A stretch of 64,000 nucleotides of DNA, taken from NCBI GenBank assembly GCA_039000515.1, contig JBCFYV010011172.1:79017846-79081845 (forward strand), read 5' to 3'. A program made the position numbers and the translations under genes. The notes beneath the pieces are model-generated. The model searched no databases and was not told the origin of the DNA. It saw only the letters and a list, made by a program, of their open reading frames with translations. Within the stretch, counting starts at the first letter, position 1. Each line of letters opens with the position of its first letter. Shown here in pieces: positions 1 through 11,854 of the stretch. This DNA is from Timema cristinae. Its lineage: Eukaryota; Arthropoda; Insecta; Phasmatodea; Timematidae.

Positions 1-289
1 TGCTGCAATTTCTTTACCAACTAGGCCTACCCACATTAGTTCAAGTGAATTTATGAAACTGAAACATGATATTTGGCTGTGGGTGATTTTACAGTTTACA
101 ATCTTATTTTCCAGGCTTACGGTTTAAAAAAAAATAATAAGCCTGCATATGTCTTACACAAAAGGTGGGTTTCCTCCTACATTTATTCATTATATCAATA
201 CAATCTTCTGGTAAGTGTACAGTCTTAGGACATGTTTTAATGCACACTCAATGTCACTGAAGTTAGAATCATTGGGTAAATACTAAACA

Positions 290-620
290 CTGTGCTCTGG
301 AGGTAAATACTTCAATTCGATAGATATGATAGGAAAGCATGCGTTAGTGTGGATGAAGCTTTGAGAGGATGGTTTGGCATTGAACAGGGTGTTAGACAAG
401 CTTAGTGTTATGTTCCCATGGTTGTTTTCGTGGATAAATGTATGAGGGATTCTTTTTAAGGACATGGTTGGTGTACAAATGAACACTGTGAATGTTAAGA
501 GTGCTGTTATATGCAAATGATTCCGTATTAATGGCTGAGAATGAAAATGACCTTCAGAATGGAAAGCTATATTCTGTCAAGAAAAATGTGTTTGTAGGCT
601 GCATTTATGTCGGTAGTCAT
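290..620 (+). pseudogene. Non-LTR retrotransposon (LINE) reverse transcriptase remnant
   Basis: The plus strand, read across several frames, gives a degraded reverse transcriptase core. There is a motif-B-like segment GIEQGVRQ near 390-405, then VFVDKCMRDS, and a motif-C-like LLYANDSVLM near 500-530. The usual YADD box is YAND here, so a catalytic aspartate is changed. Stops and frame changes are frequent and neither end is visible. It is a dead fragment, probably inside an intron of the methyltransferase gene to its right. The clade cannot be told from so little. Confidence 0.6.
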
Positions 621-1751
621 TAAAATTAGTAAGGAACAATGACATAAAAAATAATATTTTTCTTTATTTGTAACGAACAAGCAATCTATACTCGTACACT
701 AGACAACTTAAGTGTACATGTGCAGCAACATTCATTTGACTAATGAATCTCCTCAATCACACACACACACCTAAAAAACAGTATTACTTTCACTGCGCAC
801 ACACACCTGCGCATCACATGTCATTAGTCATTACATATACATTTGCCGAAAAGATAAATTTACCTATATTTTAACAATGTTTATGTATTTAATTGGTCCA
901 ACTAAATCTTAGTTTTGGCTAACAAAAGCTGGTGCATGTTTAGTATTCTTTCAACAAATCTTAGACTTGTGTGTCATTGAGGCACCATCGACAGTACAGG
1001 AAGTCATTACCATAAACTAATAATCTTAAAAGTGAGGTGTTTGTAGATGTAACAAAAGTTGCTATTGTTTTGTCAATTTTGTGAAAAAAATGAACCAATA
1101 AAGTTCGTACACTAATTATATTATTTAGGCCTAGTCATGAGCGTTCATATTTTTAACATGTTTATGTGTGATTCAATAAGAAAAAAATCTTTCAGTACAT
1201 ACTTTAAATAAAAAGATTATTCCCCAAACATTTTTAACATCATTCTTTAAGTAATTTTAAAGCAATTTTTTTCTTTTAAACTATACAATATTCATTAGTT
1301 TCATTTTAAAGATTCTTTGAACATAAAATTGAAATAGGTAATTATGAATACATGTGCCCAGTTTAATAAAATCATCTGTTCAATAAATAGATTTATGGAA
1401 TATAATCTACTTAGCTATATTACTAATTTAAACAAATGTATGAGAAGGTTTGTTTGGAACATAGAAGCTTATCTGTGAAGTGCTATCAAATATAAATTTT
1501 AAATATGTTATAACATTGGAATGATCCACTATCCCCTCAAACTAGCCTTAACTCTGAATCACCAAATACATCAAAAGTCAAAAACCACTAACTTCAAGGT
1601 GATCTAAGACACCTTCCTGATATTTTGATACAGTAAAGAGCCAAGATATTGAACCCAGGCTTTTGACAAGGCAACCACTGGGTAACAGTTATATTTGATG
1701 CACATAATATAAAACCATGTTCAACATAGCATTTTAAAATTTTTATTTCAG
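621..1751. other. AT-rich intronic sequence, no gene seen
   Basis: This stretch ends at the splice acceptor of the methyltransferase exon, so it is probably its last intron. It holds short CA-rich runs near 760-810 and otherwise plain AT-rich sequence. I see no coding potential or recognised repeat in it. Confidence 0.5.
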
Positions 1752-1985
1752 TCTGCAGAACCTCTAATAGAGACTATATGTGCTCTGACCGACAAAGATA
1801 CAGACGTTATCATTAGCCAAGAAGATCGAGAGCAAGAGAAGCTTCAAAAGCTGTGGCAGTATTTCCTCAGCTTGCTATGTCAAAAATTTGATATAACTTG
1901 GGTCCCAGTGGAGCTACAACACCCTCACTTCAGTAGTCCAGACATCATCCTTCTCAGAGCCAGGAAAAAGTTGCACCCAATGTGA
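1752..1985 (+). CDS. Terminal coding exon of a METTL21-type protein lysine methyltransferase (partial gene)
   Basis: A pyrimidine-rich acceptor (ttttatttcag) at 1741-1751 leads into an open frame of 77 codons and a TGA at 1983-1985. The peptide opens SAEPLIETICALTD, continues VIISQEDREQEKLQ, and ends with SPDIILLRARKK plus a short tail. This matches the C-terminal third of the Methyltransf_16 family: the strand after the catalytic motif, the EER/ED-R element, a helix, and a final strand usually reading DIHxxxxRKK. VCP lysine methyltransferase (METTL21D) is the closest I can suggest; METTL21A/B are alternatives. These enzymes methylate a lysine on chaperone-like ATPases or translation factors using S-adenosylmethionine. 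The SAM-binding part lies off-window to the left. The gene is convergent with ADAM17. Confidence 0.6.
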   Translation, partial: SAEPLIETICALTDKDTDVIISQEDREQEKLQKLWQYFLSLLCQKFDITWVPVELQHPHFSSPDIILLRARKKLHPM

Positions 1986-2350
1986 GAAACATTTCATCTA
2001 AGGACTCAAGATACACAAGCCACTTTGAATACAAGTCTAACCTACCGAGCCTTGAGTGTGTTGATAGTCTGTCTCCATTTATAGTCAAGGATGAGGCTAG
2101 CATGATGGTCTACAAACCTATTTAGAACTTCCTCCAAGTTCATTTATTTATATTCACAAATATTTTGTGAACAATATTTTGATTTAATTCAACATTTTAT
2201 TTGGTTAATTTAGATACATAATATACTGAGTTCATATTTCATAGGTCTAATTTAGTTGTTTTTACATTGTGCGGGGTTAACAGAACGACAAACTGCTCTA
2301 AAAAGTTTTCTCTTTTATAAACGAGTGACAATAAAAGCTTTAAGGACATT
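1986..2350 (+). other. 3' untranslated region of the methyltransferase gene, with poly(A) signal
   Basis: AT-rich sequence after the stop codon contains AATAAA at 2330-2335, a plausible cleavage and polyadenylation signal about 345 bases downstream. The true cleavage site cannot be seen. Confidence 0.4.
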
Positions 2351-2519
2351 ATTAAAGCTACTTACATTTTTGGTAATGCCTATTTATAAATTGTATATGC
2401 ACATAAAATGGCCCTAGAACCTACGGCATAGTGGAACCAAGCAAATTAAACTTGCTATCTTTCATGGTGAACGTGCATTAAATTGTAGGCCAAGGTCTTA
2501 TAATTATGAGTGCAAGCTT

Positions 2520-3567
2520 GATGTGCCTCACTGTTCAGTCGGCCCTAGTATCTTTCCTCCGCATTTGCACTGGCCGCGCCACCCTCCCTCTCTACTGCCT
2601 GGACCCCCCCCCTTCACACCATGTTTTCTGAGCCGTCCGTGACGACTCCACCTCAGCACACAGCGCCAGGGCTCGCTATTGGCTCGTGAGATGGACACTG
2701 TCTCTAACGTTTTCTCGCACCAATAGGAAGCCCCTGTTTCCCCATTGATCAAGGCCAGGCAGCAGTAGAGGGTATATAACACGGTGATTTCTGGAGCTGT
2801 TTTAGTGGTTACCCAACCCTGGCGAACCACCGTTACGAAAGAGCAATAATAAATCGTCATTATTTTTGGAAAGATCATTTTCATCATCACTCCTTATCCT
2901 TCCACAACTATCCCCGACCTCTCACCGCGACTCCGTGTTGCCGGGACTGTTCCCCTGTCTCCCATCGCGACTCCGTGTTGCCGGGACAGTTCCTTTACCT
3001 CCCACCGCGACTCACGTTGCCGGGACAGTTCCTCACCTCTCACCACGACTCCGTGTTGCCGGGACAGTTCCTTTACCTCCCACCGTGACTCATGTTGCCG
3101 GGACAGTTCCTCACCTCCAACCGCGACTTCGTGTTACCGGGACTCTGCCCTATCACCCTCCAACCTTGATCGACCCTTCCGACGGTGAACTCACGAGATG
3201 GGATACACCCGCCGCGCCGGCAAGGCCCACCGACAGAAGACCCTAAAGAAGACGGCGACAACGAAACAATACTTCACCCGTGGACCCATCTTCTACGATC
3301 CCGACCGCCACCACCAGACCCCCGAACGACAACACTCCTCCCCTCGTCTTCCCCTCTCACCAACCATTCGACCCCCCCCTTCAGCCCTGAGGGTTACCAT
3401 CTGCACGCTCTGGCCACCCCAGAACCCGCCTATGTTTTCTCCCCCATCTCCCTTCCCTACCCCCATCCACTGGACCCGCGAGATCGACGCCTAGAAATCA
3501 ATGTCACCCGGAGACTGGACTTCGACTAGACAAAACCAGTTACCCCGAAGTATCAGTAAAGGGATAA
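2520..3567 (+). mobile_element. GC-rich insertion with TATA box, tandem repeats and proline-rich ORF; possible LTR-type element
   Basis: This block is strikingly GC-rich against an AT-rich background. It has a TATA motif (ggtatataac) near 2771-2780 and an AATAAA near 2848. About five imperfect copies of a unit of roughly 40-45 bases (core gttgccgggaca) lie at 2920-3150. A 98-codon frame at 3198-3494 starts MGYTRRAGKAHRQKTLKK and becomes proline-rich. The 7-base word caagctt lies at 2513-2519 and 3568-3574, a possible target duplication. TATA plus nearby AATAAA suggests a solo LTR or small LTR-derived element, but no primer site or pol is seen. A host CpG island or gene is an alternative. Confidence 0.35.
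2920..3150 (+). repeat. Minisatellite, about five copies of a ~42-base GC-rich unit
   Basis: Successive units read roughly cgcgactccgtgttgccggg followed by acagttcctttacctcccac, with small substitutions. Units alternate between ctccgtg and ctcacg/ctcatg forms, implying a two-unit higher-order pattern. Confidence 0.75.
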
Positions 3568-3574
3568 CAAGCTT

Positions 3575-4075
3575 ACCAGAAACTTGTATGAATATGTTAA
3601 AATTGGAATATTTGACATATTTCCGAATATTAATTTCTGAATTATTCACACATTTTGTTCCTTCAATTTCACAATACATTTTTACTATGCAACTAGTATT
3701 TGAATTTTGAAATGTGTATTTATTTCAGTTATTTTAATTATTCAAATTATCTTATTTGCTCACTAAAACCGAATAAAAATATTGTTAGTACTCTTGTACA
3801 TCAAATAGTACAATAGTGGCAATATCCAGGCATGTAAAGTTTATTAGTCTTTATCTTTGCCTAATAATATATCTAAATAATATTGAAATTTGTAAACAGA
3901 AAATAAGATGTGTTAGTGACCGTGTTAAGACTTATGCAAACGGTTTATGTGATTTTAAGCTCAATATCATGGTTATTGGACATGTTTGTGTATTAATGCA
4001 AAAGCCATGAAAATTATATTTTTAATCTTTTTTAAAAGTCATAACTGTCATTTTGAGGGATGATAACGATCTTGC
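3575..4075. other. AT-rich spacer, nothing recognised
   Basis: Low-complexity AT-rich sequence between the GC-rich insertion and the pogo-like remnant. A 64-codon frame at 3816-4010 has no recognisable features. Confidence 0.4.
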
Positions 4076-4079
4076 CAAG

Positions 4080-5200
4080 AAAATATATAAAAAAAAAATG
4101 CTTGGAACCTATTTGCATCGAAACTCTAGTGGAAAACCATTACAAAGTGCTGTAGAAGAGGTTAAGTAAAAACCACAAGTATCAGAAAAGCCAGTGAAAA
4201 ATATGAAGTGCCCTACACTACACTTTTTGAAAATGTGAAAAACAACACAAACAAATATGGAGGACAAACTGTTTTATCAAAACAAAAAGAGGGTAAATCG
4301 ACAAAAGACCTACTTATGTGTGCCAAGTGGCATTTTCCTTTAAGACCAATTGACATTAAAAAGGTTGTAAACGGCTACGTAGAATACGCCAGGGAAAATG
4401 TGAAATGCTTGAAAAACATCACACTGGGTCATGATTGGCTTAATTTATTCTTAAACCCTCACCCAGAATTAACATTGAGAATGAGTGAAAGAGTTAAACA
4501 TATCTGTAGGGAGGTTAATAGGGATATGATCAATAGTTACTTTGATGAGTTGTTGGTGTCCTTGGAGGGTAGACCCATGGTGAATTGTTGTAAATTATGA
4601 TGAAATAAATTTTATTGATGACCCTGTAACTTTTAAAGTAATCATCATGCAAGGTGTTCGGCATACTGAGAAATTGAGGGATTCGTCAAAAACTAGCACA
4701 AGTGTGATGGTTGCTGCCATTGCTGATAGTACAGTTTGACCACCATATACATGTATAAAGGAAACATATGTATGAACCCTGGACTAAAGGTGGAATCATA
4801 CAATCCATATACAACAGAAGTTCTAGTGGCTGATTTGGCCTAGAAATATTCGAGGACTGGTTTTTAAATGTTCTGCTACCTTATTTCAAATGTGTTGAGG
4901 GAAAAAAGGCTACGATTGGTGAAAACCTTAGTAGTCATCTGTCTCTTCATGTTATTTGCTTTTGTCAGAAACAGGGGCTTGATTAATTAGAGTATACAAT
5001 GTATTTCTTAGAAAATGTTGGTAAAATTGGTTGTACAACTTATTCACATTTTGTTCTACCAAAATTGATGAATTTTATTTTTTCTATTGTAAATATTAGT
5101 ACATGCTTTTTTTTAAAACTTAAATTGATGATCGGTATCACCCCAGGTGTTGGGGTGATGCCGATCACAAAAAAACAAAAAAAAAGTGGAATTTGAAGTC
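4080..5200 (+). pseudogene. Pogo-like (Tigger/CENP-B type) DDE transposase remnant
   Basis: Frames along the plus strand follow the usual order of a pogo-type transposase. A helix-turn-helix start (SAVEEVK then a tyrosine-lysine-proline stretch) is followed by KYGGQTVLSKQKEGK, then CAKWHFPLRPIDIKK, then GHDWLNLFLNPHPELTLR (4208-4600). Next come NYDEINFIDDP near 4590-4620, HTEKLRDSSKTSTSVMVAA near 4660-4715, and EIFEDWFLNVLLPYFKC with GENLSSHLSLHVI at 4840-4960. The DDE aspartates fall within the NYDE and GENLSSH contexts; the second is normally GDN, so it appears lost. Stops and frameshifts make it inactive. Such enzymes cut and paste DNA at TA sites. Confidence 0.75.
5138..5174. repeat. Imperfect palindrome gatcggtatcacccc...ggggtgatgccgatc
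   Basis: An inverted repeat with 15-base arms (one mismatch) around a short loop containing aggtgtt. The arm sequence gatcggtatcacc recurs at 5319-5331. It may be an element terminus or a hairpin; it overlaps the tail of the pogo-like remnant, where one frame reads GVGVMPITKKQKK. Confidence 0.55.
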
Positions 5201-5647
5201 AGAAAAATAAGCACTTTTGGGAATATTATATAGTATAATAGTGTGGTTTTAAAAATTATATTTTGCACATTTATATGAAGTATAATAAATATGATAAAAT
5301 AGGAAATCGCTCTAAAATTGATCGGTATCACCTCGGTTTACAGTACCATGTGTCTCGGGAAATTTTTTTGAAAGCAAAAATACAATATATGAAAAAACTA
5401 CAAAAACTTTTGAAAAAAACAAAACAATAGTTTACCAAGTCACTTTGAGAATGGAAAAATGTAGAAAAGGGTTTAGTGTAATGAATAGCAAACTCAGTGG
5501 AAAGACCTAGAGGCAGATGAAGGATAACATTTAAATGGACCTGAAAATGATGAGGTGAACTGGATAGAACTAGCTCAAGATAGGGGCATACTTTCATTAA
5601 GTGTGGCAATTAACATTAGAGTCCCTAATGCAATAAAGTAAGTCACT

Positions 5648-5893
5648 ATTATTATTATTATTTAGCGCCACGTCTTACTAGCCATTAAGTACTAATTAAA
5701 CTAATGGATTAGGAATTGGGAAGGTTGAAGTAAGAGGAAGTGAACCCACATTTGCACAGAGGGAGAGTGGAAAACCATTTAGGAAAAACCACCCCCAGTT
5801 CACCCGACCGAGATTCGAACCTCGATCTCCCCATCCTCGGCAGTCCAGCTCAACATGACTAGAGCGTTACCTAACTACGCCACCAGGGCAGGT
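5648..5893 (-). repeat. SINE family A, full-length, with 9-bp target duplication
   Basis: On the minus strand a tRNA-like head has an A box close to TGGCGTAGTTAGG and B box GGTTCGAATCTC. It continues through a body shared with four other copies and ends in the tail tagtaagacg-ggcgctaaa plus (TAA)n. The direct repeat taagtcact flanks it at 5639-5647 and 5894-5902, as expected of target-primed insertion. Confidence 0.85.
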
Positions 5894-5919
5894 TAAGTCA
5901 CTCTAAAATTATTTTTTTA

Positions 5920-6107
5920 GCACATCTTATTACGTGTTCGGATTATATGCTTATGTACTAAGTTTAACTATGCTAATTGTTTTAGGGATTAGGAATGTTA
6001 TATGTAGAGGAAGTATACCCACATTTGTGTGGAGAGAGAGTGGAAAACCATATTGGAAAAACCACCCTTATTACATTCAACAGAGATTCGAACCTCCATA
6101 TCCCTCA
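5920..6107 (-). repeat. SINE family A, older truncated copy
   Basis: The same body as the neighbouring copy is recognisable (aggaagtgaaccc-like, gagagtggaaaaccat, gattcgaacct) but heavily mutated, and the tRNA-like end is lost. It lies beside a younger copy in the same orientation. Confidence 0.65.
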
Positions 6108-6368
6108 TGTATATTACCCTGTGGGGAAAGAGGAAGCTAGGATGAGATGGTGTGACCATGAGGACAGAAAAAGAAATGATTCCAATGAGAATGATGGGGC
6201 TGAAGTATGTACGAAAATAGACAGCAGTGGAAATCACAAAAGAGGTGGGAAAAATAAGTGTTTAAGTAAGAGGAGCCTGATAATTGTACAATTTATTAAA
6301 AATTCAAGTTTCCATTTAAGCGAATCATTTTATTTTTTGTTTGCAGGAATTCTAAGTAATTATAAAAT

Positions 6369-6660
6369 TACTTTGTGGTCTAGTGAATAAGTTCCTGGGT
6401 ACAGATCCATAGGTCCCAAGTTCAATCCCCGGCGCTTCTAGATTATTCTGTGAAGCAGTGGGTCTGGAACGGGACCAAACTCAGCCTTATGAGGCTAAAT
6501 GAGGAGCTACTTGAATAAAGAACAAGCTCTGGTCTAGAATACTGAGATTAACAACTGAAGGGTCTATTGTGCTAAACACAACACCCTTTATCCAGAGAAG
6601 TTGACACTATCTTCCCCAACAGACAGGGGCTGTTCGTTTGGTAAGGCTTGATTGCAAGCT
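6369..6660 (+). repeat. tRNA-derived SINE family C
   Basis: The head resembles a tRNA: A-box-like TGGTCTAGTGAATAAGTTCC, then B-box-like AAGTTCAATCCCC. The body (gtgggtctggaacgggaccaaactcagcctta) occurs inverted at 21720-21998. The right edge is approximate. Confidence 0.6.
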
Positions 6661-6835
6661 GACGCCATAGACTTTAATTTTATATTTCTTTAAGAATAAT
6701 CCAATTTTATTTTTAAATTGATGTATAAAAAACTAGTTAATTTTCAACTAAAAACAGCTAATGAATTATCTAAAGCTGGTATGATGCACCCAAACCAGCT
6801 CCTTACCATGTTTAGTGTTGATTTTAGTTTGTCTT

Positions 6836-7115
6836 TTACTTTACATACATCACTTTCCAGCTTGTGGCCTGGGTCAGTTTAATTATTCAAGCGATCAATT
6901 TTCAACTACCAGCTTGTTAGGGGATTATAAGGCATATGAAACTATAGGCCTAACTTAAGACTAGGACAGGCACAACATCCAGACACCGGCCATTAATTTA
7001 GCACTGTAGAATGGTTAACCCACATTTCACCGATGATACATTTTTCAGCCATGACGAGAATCAAACCCGGGACCCTTAGCTCAGTAGACACATACTACTG
7101 AGCTTAGGTGTCAGA
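6836..7115 (-). repeat. tRNA-derived SINE family D
   Basis: On the minus strand, a head with GGGTTTGATTCTCG (B-box-like) precedes a body ending in ccaggccacaagctgg. A second copy is at 47105-47397 and a fragment at 32478-32566, all sharing tttccagc-tggtctgggtcag on the plus strand. Confidence 0.6.
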
Positions 7116-7559
7116 TTTAGATCTCATAAAAAATTTAAATCAACTATATGTTGCTTCTGTCAATTCTTTTTATATATTAAAACGTTACTTATACTTTATT
7201 AACAGGATATTACAATACTTATTATACTGTAATATGCTCAATTTCTATTTAAACATATTAAATCTAAAATGTTGGTACTGTCTTGAAGTCCTTAATTTTT
7301 GGACACCAAAATAATAAATGAGTTGACAGGGTTACAATATATTAACTTTATGTAATTTACCTTAAGAACCATCTTAATAATATCCTCGATGTGTCACTCA
7401 CATGTCATGTCATTTAAAGAATCCCAGCACTAGGTAATATTTATTTCGCCGCCACCTATAAACTTATTCAAATAAATTATAAATAAAACTATAAACCTAC
7501 CTCTGTAACGTGTTGTTTAACTTTCAACCTGTTAATATAATGGAACCTTGTAAAAGGTT
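7116..7559. other. AT-rich spacer, nothing recognised
   Basis: No repeat or convincing coding sequence seen; the 68-codon frame at 7108-7314 is low-complexity. Confidence 0.4.
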
Positions 7560-8765
7560 AATACTGTTACTACCAAATCCAAAAAGTTCTAATGTGTGAC
7601 AGATATAGACTTACTCCGACATCACAAGTGGGAGACTCCCTGTTCTCAGCAACTTGCCACAGCGAACGAGGCAACACGATCCACACTTCTATCACCTGAG
7701 CCAGCCGTTGAAGTGAGAGAGGCATTTGTCCAGAGGTATACAGCAAGAATTGACTAGCGTGATCTCTCATTAACCCCCCTACCCCCCTTCTTTTGTTACT
7801 TTGCCAATTTTATTAGTTCCGCTGGTATAAATGGGCCTGTCCACGGTTCACAATCACCTATTATTCTGTAACCAGTTGATGGAAGAACAGCGCTAAGAAC
7901 TTCACTAGATTTAACCATGAAGAACTACTTAAGGCCACTATGTTTGAGGCATCTTAGTCACCTCCTCGCTGCAGAACTAAGCTAAGGCAGATATAAGTAT
8001 AGAGGACTCGTTGAAAGTTTTGTATGTCGGTATATCTGACTTGTTTTCCTATACTCTTCAAGCATAGTTTATAGTGTTGAGCTTTATTCTTCAATGTTCT
8101 TATGACACAGATTTTGTATGTCAATATTATGGACTTGTTTACCTGTGCCCATATCACAGTTTATAGCTTAGGCACTACCATTCTATGTCTATTAGGTTTA
8201 GTCGCAAATATTGGGGTTATGATTTAGACTACTCAGACTATATTACTACGGTGCGGCTAGCTTAAAGAACAGAATTTAATATTGAATGAGACCAGGTTAT
8301 TTACAGCTATATTTCACAAACTAATTGGGTCTGTAACCAACACTTGTCTGTTATGAGTTTAACAGAGTACAGACTTGCGGTGCCAACCCGTAGAAGTGCT
8401 ACTAGTTCATTGTAGTGGCCCACAGGGCCTATTGTGTCTATTGTGTTCAGACCTCTTGTGGATCCTTTGAATTTAGTAAATCTTATCTCTATTATGGATA
8501 GTTAAGTTGTCCCAGTAGCTGGGTAACACATTAATGATACTATTGATTGCTCAGGCAGTACTAATTAGGAAGAGTCCGGCCATAGTATTAGTAGCATCTA
8601 GTTTACCTGGTAGTTCGCCTAATACTGATAGTTGTTTTTCTAAGAGATTATAATATTATAATGCCTTACGGTTTTGACTCGCAATAAAGTTTACCCTTGC
8701 TGATTAGCTCTTGCTGACTACCTCCCTCATAGCTCATTAAAGTAGGACTCACCGTCAAGTAACCA
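7560..8765 (+). mobile_element. Possible solo LTR or LTR-like element
   Basis: The composition is more balanced than the flanks. A TATA-like ggtataaatgg lies near 7825-7835 and gcaataaag near 8681-8689. A duplicated segment sits at about 8017-8083 and 8111-8172 (attttgtatgtc ... acttgttt ... gtttatag). TATA followed some 850 bases later by AATAAA is compatible with a U3-R-U5 layout, but no matching terminus, target duplication or internal genes were found. An ordinary unrecognised repeat is equally possible. Confidence 0.25.
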
Positions 8766-10195
8766 CTTACCATATTTATCTGAATCTAAGAAGTTTTTTT
8801 TTCTCCCAAATTTGTAGCTTCAAAATTTAGGGGTTTTCTTAAAATCACAGACTAAGGAATAGGTTAGGTCTACATCAAAAGGTAACATTTTACATCTTTG
8901 TTTAATATTAATAATAGTGTAGGGCTGCATTTTTTTAAAAACAGATTTTAAAGGTATAACCCAGATCACAGGATATTTGTTTATTTTCATGAAACCTTAG
9001 GCTATTTTTTAGATTATTGTTAAAAATAATTACCTAGTGTGTGGCCCGATACGATACTTGACAACCATAGTATCGACTGGTATCGCAATAATCAATAAGC
9101 GCTAAAAATCTCAATACCACTCTATAATATTCAACACGGTCAATTCCACAAATGGGTTAGAGTTAGTGATAGGCGTAGTCGAATTTTATTTCCTTGTGCT
9201 GTTTTTGATTACTTTTCCAATTACTTCCCTACGATATTAAAAATTCACCCATTCACAATGATCAAAATATATTTAAAAACAAATAATGAATTATCAAATT
9301 GTTATGTATTTAATTCTTAAAACTTTGCCTACATAACTAGCACTTGTAAAGTAAGACGTGAGGAGAAAACTCACAAATCAATTTTAAATAATCGATAATA
9401 CATAAAGATTACTAGACAATTTTATCAATGCCAAACTTGAGTTTTAATTCGTTAAACTCCACAAAATATCTAAATTTTAAATAATGTCAAGTAAATTATT
9501 ATCTTTGATTAGATGTTCTTAGATCATCGGCTATAAATAAGAATAAAGATGCTTGTTTAATTATCACAAATTTTTTACGCTTGGCTGTCTTTTATGGTAA
9601 TTCAAAGCAGACATGTTTATAGGTTAGAATTTTTGTAATTTTTAGAAGCAAGTGTATTAAAGGCCAAGTCAAATGTTCGTATTTAGGGGGAGTAGGGTAT
9701 GTATGACACTCTTTTTACTAACAATTATCATTTGTCATAATAAAAATTAACTTCTCGTTTTTATGAAAATTTTTCAAAGTTAACCTTCTTATGCAAAAGC
9801 AATATTTGACAACAAAAAATTCCTTAGCAATTTCTGTAACCCTAATTGGGTTTTAAGACAACATAGGTGTTTTGTTTTGTAAATAAAACATTTTGTTAGT
9901 ATTACAAAATAAGTCTACCATAATTATTATTTTCTTCATTCATGATAAAATAAATAGTAAATACTACTTTTTAAAAACCTATCCAGAACCATGAAAAACT
10001 GGGGGTCATCTTAGATATTGAGTGAATACAGTAAATTGTTTAAGTTTTAGGAAAAACATTTCTTCATACTTAGTTTAGACTTCTAGAACTGAGCAGTTTC
10101 TCATTTATCAGTACTCGCCTTTCTTGGATATGTTTACTATCACTTGAAGCTAAAATTTGAATACATTTTACTAAGCTCATAGAATAAAGAGTAAA
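8766..10195. other. AT-rich intergenic sequence
   Basis: Around 9047-9125 there is a cluster of tatcg/gatac words resembling the end of a decayed transposon. The rest is plain AT-rich sequence with no gene. Confidence 0.4.
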
Positions 10196-10199
10196 ATGA

Positions 10200-10935
10200 G
10201 AAAACCTTACACATTGTGACAGTAATAAAGGAAATTGATAAAACTAAAGAAAAAGGAAAAATAAACTACTAAGAATAAATATGATGAAGAAAGTCCACCT
10301 AGGGAAAGAGGAAAAATATGGGAAGAATCCAATACACAAAGGTGACATCTTCCTTTCTTCTGTCTTCTATAATAGAAGTAGTCACATACACATTTTAACA
10401 CAAATAGAATAATATTTCATCAGTGTTACCTTTATCAAAAACAAAAGAGTGTACAAATAACACAAACACTGGATTACTCCATTTTGAATTTAAATAAAAA
10501 CAGTTAGAAACACATTGTGCCAACTGTTTTTGGGAGTAGAGATAAATCTTTTGGATGTGGGTATGCTTTCTACTTTTTCAGCCCATCAAACCCTATCTAT
10601 GGCTTTGCTACATTGACGACATTTTCATGATTTAGCCTCACTCTGGAGAATCCTTGGGCATCTTTCGAGATTATCTCAACAATTTCAGCCCCTTAAACTT
10701 CACCCATAATAAATCAAAGCATAGTCTTACATTCCTTGATGTGAATCAATACTTCTATTATAGAAGACAGAAGAAAGGAAGATATCACCTTTTTGTATTG
10801 GATTCTTCCAACATATTTCCTCTTTCCCTAGGTGGGCTTTCTTCATCAAATTTACTCTTAGTAGTTAATTTTTTCCTTTTTCTTTAATTTTTTTTCAATC
10901 TCCTTTATTATAAAATTATTTAGCCATTGGGCCAC
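10200..10935 (+). mobile_element. Penelope-like element fragment, family 2, with inverted terminal segments
   Basis: The plus strand at 10600-10740 reads YIDDIF then a frame-shifted GIFRDYLNNFSPLNFTH and HSLTFLDVN, the palm motif and next block of Penelope reverse transcriptases. The following segment (10744-10900, NQYFYYRRQKKGRYHLF) is repeated in inverse orientation at 10236-10395 (DYFYYRRQKKGRCHLC). The RT scrap therefore sits between inverted repeats of about 150 bases. Penelope elements often carry such inverted end segments. The endonuclease and most of the RT are missing. Confidence 0.65.
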
Positions 10936-11850
10936 CTAATTTTTAAACACAATGTAATAATAATCATTCCTAAAAAATTTGAACTCATAGTGCTTAATGG
11001 TAAGTGCTAATTGATACTTCTATAATTCCATGGAAAATAAAATATATCCTTTCACAAAAATTCCTGAGAAAAGGGAAAATTTATTTTCAAAATAAAATCA
11101 AGTTTCAGAAATAAGAGCATAAAATACAATTATAATTTTTTTTTATAAAGCTCAAGAACTTTTAAGAACCTTTATTAACCTAAAAATGTATATATCAATT
11201 TCAACTTGAGCTCTTTACATTTTGGGTTCCTTAAAAGTAACTTAATTTCAGTTATCGGTTCTGGTTCCATTTTACTTCCTGCTTCAAAGTCTATAAAACT
11301 ATTTTTCAGCGTCTACAACAATTTGGTGCATTTTAAATGAGCCTGTTTAAAATTAGCCTCTGAAAAAATGTTGCGAAACACGACAATGCACAGTTGACAG
11401 CCTTAAAGATGTGAGGTATTAATTTGCTGAGATTTATGAAACTTTTTTAACATAGAATAAAACGTCAGTGATCCAACATTGCCATCAGAAGCCAAGTCAC
11501 TTTCTAACTTCTTGGATTATTTTTCTTTCATTTTGATTTCAGTCATCTGGTATGATTTGCTTTTGCAAGTAAATAACATTAACCAGCTGATGTATAAAAA
11601 ACTATTGATCTACCTGAATGCAACCGACATTTTAATAATTTCATAGCTTTTGTGAGGGGATATCAAGGTTAAGGCTATGTTTCTGCAATGATTACAGTGA
11701 AAGAAACATCCTCCGATTCTGGGATTAAAACCAGCTTTAAAGAAGTTGGTAAACCGAGAAAAAAAAAAAAACTAATGTTCTATTATAAAGCTGATGATGA
11801 AAATCTTCAAAATGTAGAAAACACATTGAGACATGGTTTCTTCTTTAGGA
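10936..11850. other. AT-rich intergenic sequence
   Basis: No gene recognised. The frame at 11688-11882 has a lysine run encoded by poly(A) and no family features. Confidence 0.35.
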
Positions 11851-11854
11851 ATTT

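Noticed and set aside
2528..2890. Minus-strand 120-codon frame in the GC-rich island
   Set aside because: No recognisable motif, and high GC makes long open frames likely by chance.
9047..9125. Cluster of gatac/tatcg words
   Set aside because: Looks like a decayed element end but no partner end or second copy was found.
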